A model generated the notes under the pieces. The model had not been told where the DNA came from. It saw only the letters and a list, made by a program, of their open reading frames with translations, and searched no databases. This document shows positions 11,847-20,551 of a DNA stretch of 40,831 nucleotides, piece after piece. Origin of the DNA: Halorubrum ezzemoulense DSM 17463 (GTDB lineage Archaea > Halobacteriota > Halobacteria > Halobacteriales > Haloferacaceae). Position 1 is the stretch's first letter; the number at the start of each line of letters is the position of its first letter. The stretch covers positions 1-40,831 of the forward strand of contig NZ_NEDJ01000026.1 in the NCBI RefSeq assembly GCF_002114285.1, given 5' to 3'. Made by a program: the position numbers and the translations under genes.

Positions 11847-12059
11847 TCCTCGAACCGCGACGAGTACGAGGTCGGCGACGCCGTGAATCTGCTCATCCAG
11901 TCGGGTCACATCATCGACGCCGTCGGCCTCAACGGCTGGCGCGTCGACGTCGGCTACCCCGAGGACCGCGACGAGGCCGAGCGCCGGCTCCGGGGCGACG
12001 ACGCCGACGCGGACGGTGACGACGCTGACGCCGACGCGGTCGTCGAGTCCGACGCGTAG
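11847..12059 (+). pseudogene. Duplicated 3' end of aglF (first copy)
   Basis: Matches 10487-10699 without gaps at a constant offset of 1360 bases. The translation SNRDEYEVGDAVNLLIQSGH is continuous to the same Asp/Ala tail and the same ESDA-stop. The homology goes slightly past the stop (TAGGGCG). There is no start codon or 5' part. It lies just beyond the inserted HTH gene pair, as if that pair arrived together with a second aglF end. Confidence 0.85.
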
Positions 12060-12107
12060 GGCGCCGAGGACGAGCGGTATCGTGAAAGCGCTACGAAAGT
12101 CTCTCGT

Positions 12108-12512
12108 TCACGGTGCTGCTGTGCCGACGTTCCCGTTCGAACTCGCGAAGGGGATATCTATCTCGAGACCGTCGTAAGCCAGCAGCGGCTTCTTCGCTTG
12201 TCCTGTGCCGCCGCCTTCGAACTCGATGACGCCGATATCTTCGAGTTCGGAGAGATTGTGGTGTACTTGCTTGTAGTCTCGATCCACCAGGCCCGCAGTT
12301 TCACGAATGCTTTCGGGTTCGTGTTCGAAGATTGCCTCCAGTAGCTCCAAGTTCTTCGGACTAAGGAGGCGGTTGAGTTCAGCGTACGAGCCGAAGTTGA
12401 GTACTGGCTGAGCGTCGTCGAGGTCTTCATCCTCTTGGGCGGCCTTGATACGGCTGCGCGTACGCTGGTCGAGGCGATCGCGTTTGCCGACGGTGATTTT
12501 GAGCGTGGGCAT
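12108..12512 (-). CDS. HVO_A0114-type winged-helix antitoxin
   Basis: I chose the ATG at 12510-12512, which gives MPTLKITVGKRDRLDQRTRS, the usual start of the family. 134 residues with a winged helix in the middle (LLSPKNLELLEAIFEHEPES, IRETAGLVDRDYKQVHHNLS, ELEDIGVIEFE) and a KPLLAYDGLEIDIPF tail. It follows the TumE-like gene on the same strand with a gap of 23 bases. In this pair the DNA-binding protein is the probable antitoxin and autoregulator. Confidence 0.75.
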   Translation of the reverse strand: MPTLKITVGKRDRLDQRTRSRIKAAQEDEDLDDAQPVLNFGSYAELNRLLSPKNLELLEAIFEHEPESIRETAGLVDRDYKQVHHNLSELEDIGVIEFEGGGTGQAKKPLLAYDGLEIDIPFASSNGNVGTAAP

Positions 12513-12535
12513 GGTGTGTCTCTCTTGGAAGCGTC

Positions 12536-12841
12536 CTACTCCGGCCAGTCCCACGAAACGGGGGTCAGCTCTTCGACGTCCCGCTTGAAGCGGTCATACA
12601 GGGCCAGCATTCCCGGAAACGGAATGGTTTCGTCATCATCTCTTGTGTGGCGTTCGTGACCCTTCGTCCGTTCGTGGGCGTTATCGTAGCGAAGGATGGT
12701 GTCGCCGCCAACCTCTCCGAGGTGTAGGCCGTAGTCCCATCCACTCGGGTATTTTGCCGCCTCCGTCTGCCGGATGGTCACATCAACGACGTAGCCATCT
12801 TCGACATCCTTCCAATCTTCGATGGTGGTGTAGGACGCCAT
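12536..12841 (-). CDS. TumE-type toxin candidate (DUF6516)
   Basis: 101 residues. The central YPSGWDYGLHLGEVGGDTIL then RYDNAHERTKGHERHT segment matches the R-Y-D-N-x-H-x-x-x-G-x-H core I associate with the TumE family of toxin-antitoxin systems; the histidines would be the catalytic candidates. It precedes the HVO_A0114-type gene in one operon. The mode of action of the family is not settled as far as I know. Confidence 0.72.
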   Translation of the reverse strand: MASYTTIEDWKDVEDGYVVDVTIRQTEAAKYPSGWDYGLHLGEVGGDTILRYDNAHERTKGHERHTRDDDETIPFPGMLALYDRFKRDVEELTPVSWDWPE

Positions 12842-12964
12842 CCGTCACCCTATGTTGTCATCTCCATAGAAATAAAGGTGTGGACGAAAGAACATAGGTT
12901 TGGAGATAGAAGCCGAACATATCCGAGAGAGGTTCAAGAGAGGGCTGGGTTTCCGCTCCGATAC

Positions 12965-13148
12965 TCAGGCGGACGCGGAGCGTCGTTCGCCGGGGAAGCG
13001 GTCGTGGAGGCGGAGTACGTCTTCGACGAGGCGCCGGCGCGTCTCGAGGTGGTCCCACTCACGGGCCGCTTGTCGACGGTCGCGTTCATCTGTGAGGTCT
13101 TCTGTCCGGCTGAGGCTCGCACGGAGTTGGTTGGCTGTTTCGACGTCG
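12965..13148 (-). pseudogene. Remnant of a DUF7342-like HTH gene
   Basis: A diverged copy of 11241-11424 (offset 1724): same stop region, the RRLVED and GERRSASA tail, and LRASL, with scattered substitutions but no gap. Only the last third of the gene is present. It breaks off inside an octamer CGACGTCG where aglF-derived sequence takes over, pointing to recombination at microhomology. Confidence 0.75.
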
Positions 13149-13255
13149 ACTACCCCGAGGACCGCGACAAAGCCAAGTGGAGCCTCGCCGGCGACGAGAT
13201 CGCAGAATCCGACACCAGCATCGAGGATGTCGACGAGCCCGACGCGGTGCCAAAC
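13141..13255 (+). pseudogene. Second remnant of the aglF 3' end
   Basis: Reads VDYPEDRDKAKWSLAGDEIA in the aglF frame, matching VGYPEDRDEAERRLQGDDAD of the parent, then an acidic tail ending near 13255. More diverged than the first copy, so older or from another strain. It may be the original neighbour of aglM. Confidence 0.65.
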
Positions 13256-13286
13256 CCTAAAACGCCCGTCCCCGAACCCCCATCTA

Positions 13287-15998
13287 ATGCGCGTGAGCAT
13301 CGTCGGCAGCGGCTACGTGGGGACGACCGTCGCGGCCTGCTTCGCCGACATGGGCCACGAGGTGGTGAACGTCGACATCGACGAGGAGATCGTCGCGGCG
13401 ATCAACGACGGCCGCGCGCCGATCCACGAACCGGGTCTCGACGACCTCCTCGCGGAACACGGCGGCGGCACGCTCACGGCGACGACCGACTACGCCGCCG
13501 TCCGCGACACCGACCTCACGTTCCTCGCGCTGCCGACCCCCGCGAACGACGACGGGAGCATCGACACGTCGATCATCGAGGCGGGCGCCGAGGCGCTCGG
13601 CGACGCCCTCCGGACGAAGGACGGCGACCACGTCGTCGTGACGAAAAGCACCGTCGTCCCGACGACCACCGGGGAGACACTCGCCCCGATCCTCGTCGAA
13701 GCCTCGGGGAAGGAGTTCGGCGACGACCTCCATGTGGCGATGAACCCAGAGTTCCTCCGCGAGGGGACGGCCGTCGCGGACTTCCAGTCGCCCGACAAGG
13801 TCGTGTTCGGCACGCGGCCCGACGACGCGGTCGCGCTCGACGCCCTTCGTGGGGTGTTCGAACCGCTCCTCGACGCCACCGACGCCGCGGTCGTCGAGAC
13901 GGGGATCGCCGAGGCCGAGATGATCAAGTACGCCAACAACGCGTTCCTCGCGAGCAAGGTCAGCCTCATCAACGACATCGGGAACGTCTGCAAGCAGTTC
14001 GGCGTCGACGCCTACGAGGTGGCCGACGCGGTCGGCCTCGACGACCGCATCGGCGAGCGCTTCCTCCGCTCCGGCTTAGGGTGGGGGGGAAGTTGTCTGA
14101 CGGGCGATCAGCGTGTTCTAGCGAAAGACGAGACAGGTACGAGACATCTCACGCTCGGCGAGTTCTTCGACGAGTACGTTTCCGACGGGACCGTCGACGA
14201 CGTTTCGGTACTCAGTCGGTCGGAACAGGGCGAGTTCGCGTTCAAGCCCGTCAAGGTGGCGACGCGCCGCCGATACGACGGTCCGCTACACACGATCCGG
14301 ACGAAAATGAACAAACGGGTGACCGTCACGCACGACCATCCGATGATTACGCTAAAGGGGAACGATACCGCGGTCAAGCCGGCTGCGGAGCTCGAAGCGG
14401 GAGATTCCGTGCCGGTGTTGGCCGATCTCCCGAGCGATCCCGTTTCGGAGTTTGACCTCATCGAGATCGTTGCCGAGTCGCCCGACTTCGAGAACGATCG
14501 GGTGTATCTGAAACCGTCGACGCCGTTGGAGGCGAACAAAGACGAGGTGTACGAGGTGCTTCGCGCGTACAACCGTCAGTTCGACTATCACAAGCTCTCC
14601 GATCTCGTTCGAGATAACTACCTGCCGCTCGACGTGTTCCTCACCTACGAGGAGGAGTTACCGGTCGACAGGGAAGACCTGTCTCTCTACACGACGCGGG
14701 ACGGTGGGCAGACGTACGTGCCAGCCATACTCCGCGCAGACGAGCAGTTCTGGCGGTTCATCGGGTACTATCTCAGTGAGGGCCACATCAACGACGACAC
14801 CTCTGGACACGGGTCGACCACCAGAAGACGGATTCAGTTGAGTTTCCATCCAAGCGATGAACCGGAGTACGTCAGCGATGTTGAGTCGTACTACGAGGAT
14901 CTGGGGATTCGGTATCAAACAAGGCAACAGGAGACTACGACGGCGATCAGCGTCTCCAGCCGGGTTTTCGCCGCGTTCCTCGAGTGGCTCGGCTGTGGTA
15001 CCGGCTCCTACTCCGCGGCGATCCCCGACGACGCGTTCCAAGCGACGGCCGACGAACGCGTGGCGTTGCTTTCGGGACTGTTCCGCGGTGACGGGCATAT
15101 CGAGTACACCAATCACTCGAACGCCGTTGTCTACGACTATGGCTCCGTTAGCGAGGAGTTGATCGACGGGATGACTCTGCTACTCCACAGTCTCGGCATC
15201 GTCCCGAGCTACAAGACCTCGCAGTCGGCGAAGTCGACGCGGCCGGCCCACTTCCTGCGTGTGAGTTCGAAACGCCAGATCGCGGCGCTGAAGGAGCTGT
15301 TCCTGCCCGAAGAGCAAGACCGGATCGACGATCGGCTCGACGCGTATGATCGGGACATCGCACCGACGGGGCACACGGCGGACGGCGGATTTACCTCAGT
15401 TCCGGTTCGCGATGTCACCGTCGAGGAGACGACGACGGACGTTTACTCGCTGGAAGTCGCCGAGGACCATACGTTCGTGACGACCGACGGACTAGTCGTT
15501 CACAACTGCTTCCCGAAGGACACGAATGCTATAATTGCGGCCGCGAAGGATACCGGCTACGACCCCGAGTTGCTCGAGGCGGCCGTGCGCGTGAACGACG
15601 GGCAGCCGGATCGGCTGCTCGCGCTGCTCGACGACCACGTCGACGTGCGCGGCGAGCGCGTCGCCGTCCTCGGGCTCTCGTTTAAGTCGGGCACCGACGA
15701 CGTCCGGAACTCCCGAGCGATCCCCGTCATCAAGGGGCTACAAGCGCGCGGTGCGACCGTGGTCGCGTACGATCCGGTGGCGACGGAGAACATGCGCGCG
15801 CACTTCCCGGACGTGGAGTACGCCGACTCGGCGGCGGCCGCGCTCGACGGCGCGAGCGCGTGCGTCGTCTGTACCGACTGGGACGAGTTCGCCGCGCTCG
15901 ACGCGGAGTTCGACGCGATGGACGCCCCGATCGTCGTCGACGGCCGGCGGATCATCGAACGGCGCGACGGACTCACCTACGAGGGACTCACCTGGTAG
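13287..15998 (+). CDS. aglM: UDP-glucose 6-dehydrogenase AglM with intein
   Basis: Oxidises UDP-glucose to UDP-glucuronate with NAD, the step after AglF in N-glycan precursor synthesis. The start MRVSIVGSGYVGTTVAACFA gives the Rossmann GxGYVG loop; frame upstream of 13287 is remnant sequence. MIKYANNAFLASKVSLIND carries the conserved Lys/Asn of the active site. The catalytic cysteine region GGSCFPKD is interrupted: residues 1-269 are N-extein, 270-740 an intein, and 741-903 C-extein beginning CFPKD. The exteins together are 432 residues, normal for the enzyme. Activity therefore depends on protein splicing, because the nucleophile Cys is also the +1 residue of the splice. Confidence 0.92.
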   Translation: MRVSIVGSGYVGTTVAACFADMGHEVVNVDIDEEIVAAINDGRAPIHEPGLDDLLAEHGGGTLTATTDYAAVRDTDLTFLALPTPANDDGSIDTSIIEAGAEALGDALRTKDGDHVVVTKSTVVPTTTGETLAPILVEASGKEFGDDLHVAMNPEFLREGTAVADFQSPDKVVFGTRPDDAVALDALRGVFEPLLDATDAAVVETGIAEAEMIKYANNAFLASKVSLINDIGNVCKQFGVDAYEVADAVGLDDRIGERFLRSGLGWGGSCLTGDQRVLAKDETGTRHLTLGEFFDEYVSDGTVDDVSVLSRSEQGEFAFKPVKVATRRRYDGPLHTIRTKMNKRVTVTHDHPMITLKGNDTAVKPAAELEAGDSVPVLADLPSDPVSEFDLIEIVAESPDFENDRVYLKPSTPLEANKDEVYEVLRAYNRQFDYHKLSDLVRDNYLPLDVFLTYEEELPVDREDLSLYTTRDGGQTYVPAILRADEQFWRFIGYYLSEGHINDDTSGHGSTTRRRIQLSFHPSDEPEYVSDVESYYEDLGIRYQTRQQETTTAISVSSRVFAAFLEWLGCGTGSYSAAIPDDAFQATADERVALLSGLFRGDGHIEYTNHSNAVVYDYGSVSEELIDGMTLLLHSLGIVPSYKTSQSAKSTRPAHFLRVSSKRQIAALKELFLPEEQDRIDDRLDAYDRDIAPTGHTADGGFTSVPVRDVTVEETTTDVYSLEVAEDHTFVTTDGLVVHNCFPKDTNAIIAAAKDTGYDPELLEAAVRVNDGQPDRLLALLDDHVDVRGERVAVLGLSFKSGTDDVRNSRAIPVIKGLQARGATVVAYDPVATENMRAHFPDVEYADSAAAALDGASACVVCTDWDEFAALDAEFDAMDAPIVVDGRRIIERRDGLTYEGLTW
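14094..15506 (+). mobile_element. Intein with LAGLIDADG endonuclease domain in AglM
   Basis: 471 residues starting CLTGDQRVL (Cys1 nucleophile, block A), block B-like region with TVTHDHPMITL, and ending VYSLEVAEDHTFVTTDGLVV then HN before the +1 Cys. The middle has two dodecapeptide motifs, FIGYYLSEGHIN and LLSGLFRGDGHIE, so the homing endonuclease looks intact. Base composition is less GC-rich than the exteins, as expected for a recent arrival. Confidence 0.9.
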
Positions 15999-16001
15999 CG
16001 A

Positions 16002-16469
16002 TCACTCGGACCGACGACGCCATAGGCCGCTCGCGACGAGGAGCGCCCCGACGCCGCCAGCGGCGAGCGACCCGGCCAAGAGGGGATAGCCGATATCGAT
16101 GACGACGCGGACGAGGTAGATCGACCCCTCGTACCCGACGAAGTAGTGGTTCGTCACGTCGTTGCGGTACGCGAACCGAGTACCCTCATCCGACGGCCCG
16201 CGGTCCGAGTAGATGCGGTCTGCCGAGTTGACCGCCCCCCTGACTGCGGCCTGTTCTTCCGGAGACAGGGCCGCGAACTCGATCGGCTCGATCTCGCTCG
16301 GCGAGTACGCGTCGAGCGACGCCGCCATCGCCTCCTCGGTGGGTGCCTGCGCATCGATCGACGTCTCGTAGGCGGGTAGCCCGAGGTACGCGCCGCCAAG
16401 ACACGCGAGTAGGCAGCAACAGCCGAGCGCGACGCGGAGGGAGACTCGCGTTCGGTTGAACTGGACCAT
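16002..16469 (-). CDS. Small membrane protein, DUF7979-like
   Basis: 155 residues. An N-terminal membrane segment (VALGCCCLLACLGGAYLGLP), an extracellular region with EPIEFAALSPEEQAAVRGAV and a YFVGYEGSIYLVRVVID strand, then a C-terminal membrane segment (LLAGSLAAGGVGALLVASGL). This is the pattern of haloarchaeal DUF7979 proteins as I remember them; function unknown. It starts 2 bases after the stop of the VanZ gene, so the two form an operon. It ends 3 bases past the end of aglM, convergently. Confidence 0.75.
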   Translation of the reverse strand: MVQFNRTRVSLRVALGCCCLLACLGGAYLGLPAYETSIDAQAPTEEAMAASLDAYSPSEIEPIEFAALSPEEQAAVRGAVNSADRIYSDRGPSDEGTRFAYRNDVTNHYFVGYEGSIYLVRVVIDIGYPLLAGSLAAGGVGALLVASGLWRRRSE

Positions 16470-16471
16470 GC

Positions 16472-16918
16472 TCACTGGACCGGCGCCTCGATCTCGCCAA
16501 CCCGCCGCATCCGATAGAACCGAACCCTGCGCGTCAGTACGCGCCAGCACACGGCCGCGACGGCGGCCCCGACCGCGTTGGTGAGCAGGTCGCCGAAGTC
16601 GGCCGTGCGCGCGTCGAGCGTCGACTGGAGCAGCTCGATACTCCCGCCGTAGCCGACGGCGAGCAGGAACACGACACCCAACACGGTTCGGTCGCGCCAC
16701 GGCGAGTCCTGAAACGCGTACGCGAGCGTCACCGCGAGTCCGGCGTACGCCAGCCCGTGGAGCCACGTGCCGTACGGGAACACGCCGAGGGGACCGGTCC
16801 GTATCACGCCGCTTCCTGGCGGCGTGAACACCGAGTAGTAGAGGATCGTCGACGCGACCGCGACGACGCCGGCGAGGCGGAGCCACCGCGGCACGAGCGG
16901 GAGTCGGAGCCGACTCAT
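16472..16918 (-). CDS. VanZ-family membrane protein
   Basis: I chose MSRLRLPLVPRW at 16916-16918; an upstream in-frame Met at 16976 is less likely. 148 residues, four membrane segments, with the VanZ pattern of a Y-G-x-x-x-E-L-x-Q motif (GYGGSIELLQSTLDARTADF) followed by D-L-x-x-N-x-x-G-A (DLLTNAVGAAVAAV). VanZ proteins are small membrane proteins linked to lipoglycan and antibiotic phenotypes in bacteria; the archaeal role is not known. Confidence 0.8.
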   Translation of the reverse strand: MSRLRLPLVPRWLRLAGVVAVASTILYYSVFTPPGSGVIRTGPLGVFPYGTWLHGLAYAGLAVTLAYAFQDSPWRDRTVLGVVFLLAVGYGGSIELLQSTLDARTADFGDLLTNAVGAAVAAVCWRVLTRRVRFYRMRRVGEIEAPVQ

Positions 16919-17046
16919 CGTACCACGCTCCTCTGTGGGCGCCGGCAAAAGGGTACGGATCCGCGCAGTTGAGCGCACGCCGAACGAATACGCTTTTTAC
17001 GCGCGCGCCGGTCGTCGTTGGTAATGCCGCGCTCGGAGGGACCTCC

Positions 17047-18147
17047 ATGGAGTTGATCGACGACGAGGGACGGCTGTTCGGCCGCGTTAACGTCATCGAC
17101 GCGCTCGTCGTGCTGCTGATCGCCGCCGTCGTCGTCGCAGGCGCCGCGTTCGTGCTCACCGACGACCCAGCGCCGCCACCGGAGACGGACACCACGTACG
17201 CGACGCTCGACGTTGGCACCGTCTCGCCGTACGTTGTCGACGCTATCGAGGAGGGTGATGCCTACGACTCCGATAGCACATCAACACTCCGGATAACAGA
17301 CGTTCATCTCACGCCACAGGACGGTCAGACTCGCGTCGTCCTCCGCGTAGCGCTTGAAGGCGAACGCAACGAGCAAGGAAGTCTCACGTACGCAGGGGCC
17401 CCACCACGACTCGGACGGACGCTCGATATCACGACCGACCGCTATCAGGTCAACGGCCAGATTCGTGACGTCGGCGACAGCGACGCATTGGCTACCGAAC
17501 AACAGCGCGTGTTGCTCTCGAGTCAAGTCGATGCGGGCACCGCGCAGGCGGTGACCCCGGGTGACGAGATTCGCCTCAGCGACCGCACCGTGGCCCGCAT
17601 CAACAACGTCACCACCTACACGACCAACCGATCGACCCAACGACAGCTGTTCGTTGAAGCGACGCTCGCCGGGCACCGCCAGCAGGACCGGCTCCGGTTC
17701 GGCGGCAGTCCAGTCAGGCGAGGACAGAGCGTAACACTTCCCACAAATGAGTACACACTCGACGCGCGAATCGAACAGGTCAGCCACGATATCGACATGG
17801 ACGCGACAACGACCCGGACCGTGACGCTCCGGATGGAGGAGGTTCGCGAGGACTTCGCGGACGCCATCGAACCGGGGATGGTCGAGCGGACCGGCGACAC
17901 CACCGTCGCTCGCGTCACCGGCGTGGAGACGGAGCCGTCGCTCATCATCACCACCGGCGAGAACGGCAGCGTCAACGTCGTGGACCACCCGGTGAACCGC
18001 GAGGTGACGATCACCGCGGACCTCCAGCTCCGAGAGATGCCGAGCGGCCTCGCGTTCAAGGGCGACCAGATCCGGCAGGGGTCGACCGTGGCGCTCGATC
18101 TCGGCACGGTTACTGTGGAGGCGACGGTCGTCACCGTGGGGCGGTAA
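17047..18147 (+). CDS. DUF4330-type membrane-anchored protein
   Basis: The start MELIDDEGRLFGRVNVIDAL is preceded by GGAGG about 8 bases upstream. One N-terminal membrane helix (VVLLIAAVVVAGAAFVL) follows, then a long beta-rich external region with repeated modules of about 110 residues (RLGRTLDITTDRYQVNGQI, RRGQSVTLPTNEYTLDARI and RQGSTVALDLGTVTVEATV are alike). 366 residues. Matches haloarchaeal DUF4330 proteins; function unknown. Between about 17260 and 17800 codon use is less GC-biased than on either side, which may mark an exchanged segment. Confidence 0.75.
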   Translation: MELIDDEGRLFGRVNVIDALVVLLIAAVVVAGAAFVLTDDPAPPPETDTTYATLDVGTVSPYVVDAIEEGDAYDSDSTSTLRITDVHLTPQDGQTRVVLRVALEGERNEQGSLTYAGAPPRLGRTLDITTDRYQVNGQIRDVGDSDALATEQQRVLLSSQVDAGTAQAVTPGDEIRLSDRTVARINNVTTYTTNRSTQRQLFVEATLAGHRQQDRLRFGGSPVRRGQSVTLPTNEYTLDARIEQVSHDIDMDATTTRTVTLRMEEVREDFADAIEPGMVERTGDTTVARVTGVETEPSLIITTGENGSVNVVDHPVNREVTITADLQLREMPSGLAFKGDQIRQGSTVALDLGTVTVEATVVTVGR

Positions 18148-18207
18148 CCACGTCCAAGTCCGCCACAGTCGCAACACACATGAGCGCCCACCCGAAGATC
18201 GATTCAG

Positions 18208-18870
18208 ATGAGTGACGAGACGGAGGCGGGTACGCTGGCCGGAGGCGTACGGCGGGCGGCCCGCGAGTCGCGTCTCGGTCGCCTATCGCGGCGCACCGCC
18301 GACGCCGTGCGCGACTCGTACCTGTACCGCTGGCTCACCGCGGAGCCGGACCCGGATGTGATCGTGATCGATCTCCGGGAGACGTGGACGGTCGGCCCGT
18401 TCATTCGCCTCCTCGATGCGGTCCTCGACCGGCTCCTCCCCGCGCTCGACGACTCTCGCCTGGCGGCCGCGGTCCGGGCCGGCGTGCGGCAGACGTTGGC
18501 GGCGCCGGCGGTCGCCGTCGGGCTGGCGCTCCTCGCGGCGGGCCTCGCCCTCGGACTGGCGAGCGTCGCGGCCGGAACGCTCGGGACGACTCGCCTCGTC
18601 GTTGCGGGCGGCCTCGTCGCCGCCGGCGTGCTCGCCACCCGCGAGCGCCGGAGCTGGGCGGCGCTGCGCGAGACGCGTCCGGTCGAGCTCCTCGTCGCCG
18701 CGCTCGAACCCCCGGAGCCGCCGGAGGGAGCGACCGCCGACGCGAACGCGACTGAGACCGGACGGGAGCACCGCTCGATGGACGAGGACGCGAACGCGGG
18801 CGACCCCGACGGGACGGAACCGTCCGAGCCGGACTCGTCGGTCGACGGGCGGACCCGCTCCGGCCGCTAG
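18208..18870 (+). CDS. Hypothetical membrane protein
   Basis: 220 residues: a basic, helical N-terminal domain (RRAARESRLGRLSRRTADAV, then VIVIDLRETWTVGPFIRLLD), two adjacent membrane segments (VAVGLALLAAGLALGLASVA and TTRLVVAGGLVAAGVLATRE) and a long acidic, disordered tail. Common type of haloarchaeal protein; I do not know its family. Same direction as the DUF4330 and UppP genes, with gaps of 60 and 45 bases. Confidence 0.7.
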   Translation: MSDETEAGTLAGGVRRAARESRLGRLSRRTADAVRDSYLYRWLTAEPDPDVIVIDLRETWTVGPFIRLLDAVLDRLLPALDDSRLAAAVRAGVRQTLAAPAVAVGLALLAAGLALGLASVAAGTLGTTRLVVAGGLVAAGVLATRERRSWAALRETRPVELLVAALEPPEPPEGATADANATETGREHRSMDEDANAGDPDGTEPSEPDSSVDGRTRSGR

Positions 18871-18915
18871 GCCAAACGGGGTCGCTTAAGTGACTGCCCG
18901 CGCCCGATTCGGGTA

Positions 18916-19743
18916 GTGACCACCACGGAGCTGCTCGTTGCGATACTCGCCGGGATCGTTCAGGGGGTCGTCGAGTGGCTCCCCGTCTCGAGTCAGGGGA
19001 ACCTCTCGCTCGTGCTCACGCTCGTCGGCACCGACCCCGCGGTGGCCGTCCAGCTCGCCTTATTCCTCCAGCTGGGGACGACGCTGTCGGCCGCGCCGTA
19101 CTACCGCGCGGAGATCGCGACCATCCTCAGGGCGATCCCCGGGTGGCGCCCCGCGACGGCGTACGACGCGGACCACGCGATCGCGACGTACGTCGTCGTG
19201 GCGTCACTTTTCACCGGGCTCGTCGGGATTCCGTTATACGTCCTCGCCGTCGACCTCGTCAGCGAACTCACGGGCGGCGTCTTCGTCGCCGCGATCGGCG
19301 TCCTCCTCGTGGTCACCGGCCTGCTCCAGCGGGCCTCGGACACGGTGAGCATGGGCGGCCGCGAGACGCCCTCGCTCGTCGACTCGGTCCTCGTCGGCGC
19401 CGCGCAGGGGTTCGCCATCCTTCCCGGCATCTCCCGGTCGGGCGTGACCGCGAGCACGCTGCTGTTCCGCAGCTACGACCCCCCGACCGCGTTTCGGCTC
19501 TCCTTTCTGCTGTCGATTCCCGCAAGCGTCGGCGCGGCCGCGCTCACCGTCACGAGCGCGGGCGGCCTGCCGGGGATCGCGCCGGTGCCCGCGGCGGTCG
19601 CGCTCGGCGTGAGCGGCGTCGTCGGCTACCTGACGATCGACGCGCTCATGCGCGTCGTCGAGCGCGTCCCCTTCGCGACGGTGTGTTTCGCCCTCGGCGC
19701 GCTCGCGATCGTCGGCGGGGGCGGGATCGCGCTGCTCGTGTGA
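18916..19743 (+). CDS. uppP: Undecaprenyl-diphosphatase-like lipid-carrier phosphatase (UppP/BacA)
   Basis: Removes a phosphate from polyprenyl diphosphate to recycle the lipid carrier for glycan assembly; in archaea the substrate is presumably dolichyl-type. Both signature motifs are present: GIVQGVVEWLPVSSQGN near the N-terminus and ILPGISRSGVT around residue 170. 275 residues with about eight membrane segments, standard length. The start is GTG at 18916; no ATG is near. Close to aglF/aglM, so a role in N-glycosylation is plausible. Confidence 0.88.
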   Translation: MTTTELLVAILAGIVQGVVEWLPVSSQGNLSLVLTLVGTDPAVAVQLALFLQLGTTLSAAPYYRAEIATILRAIPGWRPATAYDADHAIATYVVVASLFTGLVGIPLYVLAVDLVSELTGGVFVAAIGVLLVVTGLLQRASDTVSMGGRETPSLVDSVLVGAAQGFAILPGISRSGVTASTLLFRSYDPPTAFRLSFLLSIPASVGAAALTVTSAGGLPGIAPVPAAVALGVSGVVGYLTIDALMRVVERVPFATVCFALGALAIVGGGGIALLV

Positions 19744-19810
19744 ACTGAATCACGCGACGGCAACCCGTCTACGGGTTTCCCGGCTGCGTAAAAAGTCCGA
19801 TTACGCCGAC

Positions 19811-20551
19811 TCAGTCCGCGCTCGACACCGACACCGTCGCGGTCGTGCCCCGACCCGCATCACCGTCCTCCTCGCCGATCTCGGAGTCGGCCTCGGCCGC
19901 CAGCGTCTCCACGTTCGCGAACACGAAGCCCGCGAACCCGACCCGGAGCAGGAGGTCGAGGTACTCCAAGGTCACCGCCGCGGAGAACTGATCGAACAGC
20001 CCGGCGATCTGTAACATCGCCCACGCGATCAGGACGCCGAACGCGAACAGCGCGAGGTTCCGCGTCTTCTTGTAAAACAGCTCCCGGGCGGGCGGCTGTC
20101 GGGCGGCCGCGCCCGCGATCGGGCCGAAGAACAACCCGAGCAGCGTCGCGTACCCGACGAGGATCCCGAGGGTGCCCGCCGTCGCGAGCGCGCCTTCGAA
20201 CACCTCCGCGAAGTCGTAGCCGAGCCGCATCGCGACGGTGAGCGCGACGATCCCCCAGACGTACCGCCGGCCCGCCCCCGAGACGAACGCCGCGAACCCG
20301 CACAGGAAGGGGTACGCGACGTAGTCGGAGAGCAGCTGCCCCGCCTCCAGCGTGCCGCTCCCGACCGAGAACGCCCCGATCCCGGCGCCCCACGTCCCGA
20401 TCCCGACGCCCGCGAGCGCCACGACCGCGACGAACGGGTAGCAGTACCGCCGCAGCTCGGGGGGTTTACGCCGCGCCAGCGCGAGGAGGACGACGGCGGA
20501 GACCGCGTAGACCCCCGCCGAGGCGAACCGCACCGTCGACGGCTCAATCAT
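19811..20551 (-). CDS. Microbial-opsin-like protein lacking the retinal lysine
   Basis: 246 residues, seven membrane segments with the order and spacing of haloarchaeal rhodopsins. Helix G reads [16 protein letters not shown], which aligns with L-D-x-x-x-K-V-G-F-G of bacteriorhodopsin and sensory rhodopsins, but the Schiff-base lysine is Arg (R203, codon CGG). In helix C the counterion Asp of R-Y-x-D-W is replaced ([10 protein letters not shown]79). Retinal cannot attach in the usual way. The gene overlaps the upstream transducer by 8 bases, the arrangement of htrII-sopII. It is therefore probably a signalling opsin homolog of the retinal-less kind. What it senses is unknown. Confidence 0.82.
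   Translation of the reverse strand: MIEPSTVRFASAGVYAVSAVVLLALARRKPPELRRYCYPFVAVVALAGVGIGTWGAGIGAFSVGSGTLEAGQLLSDYVAYPFLCGFAAFVSGAGRRYVWGIVALTVAMRLGYDFAEVFEGALATAGTLGILVGYATLLGLFFGPIAGAAARQPPARELFYKKTRNLALFAFGVLIAWAMLQIAGLFDQFSAAVTLEYLDLLLRVGFAGFVFANVETLAAEADSEIGEEDGDAGRGTTATVSVSSAD

Noticed and set aside
12878-14455. A 525-residue plus-strand frame rich in Arg
   Set aside because: Shadow of the aglM frame with an Arg/Gly/Pro-rich translation typical of off-frame haloarchaeal DNA.
16002-17219. A 405-residue reading of the DUF7979-like gene
   Set aside because: Only the last 155 residues look like a protein; the remainder is antisense to the DUF4330 gene or off-frame to VanZ.
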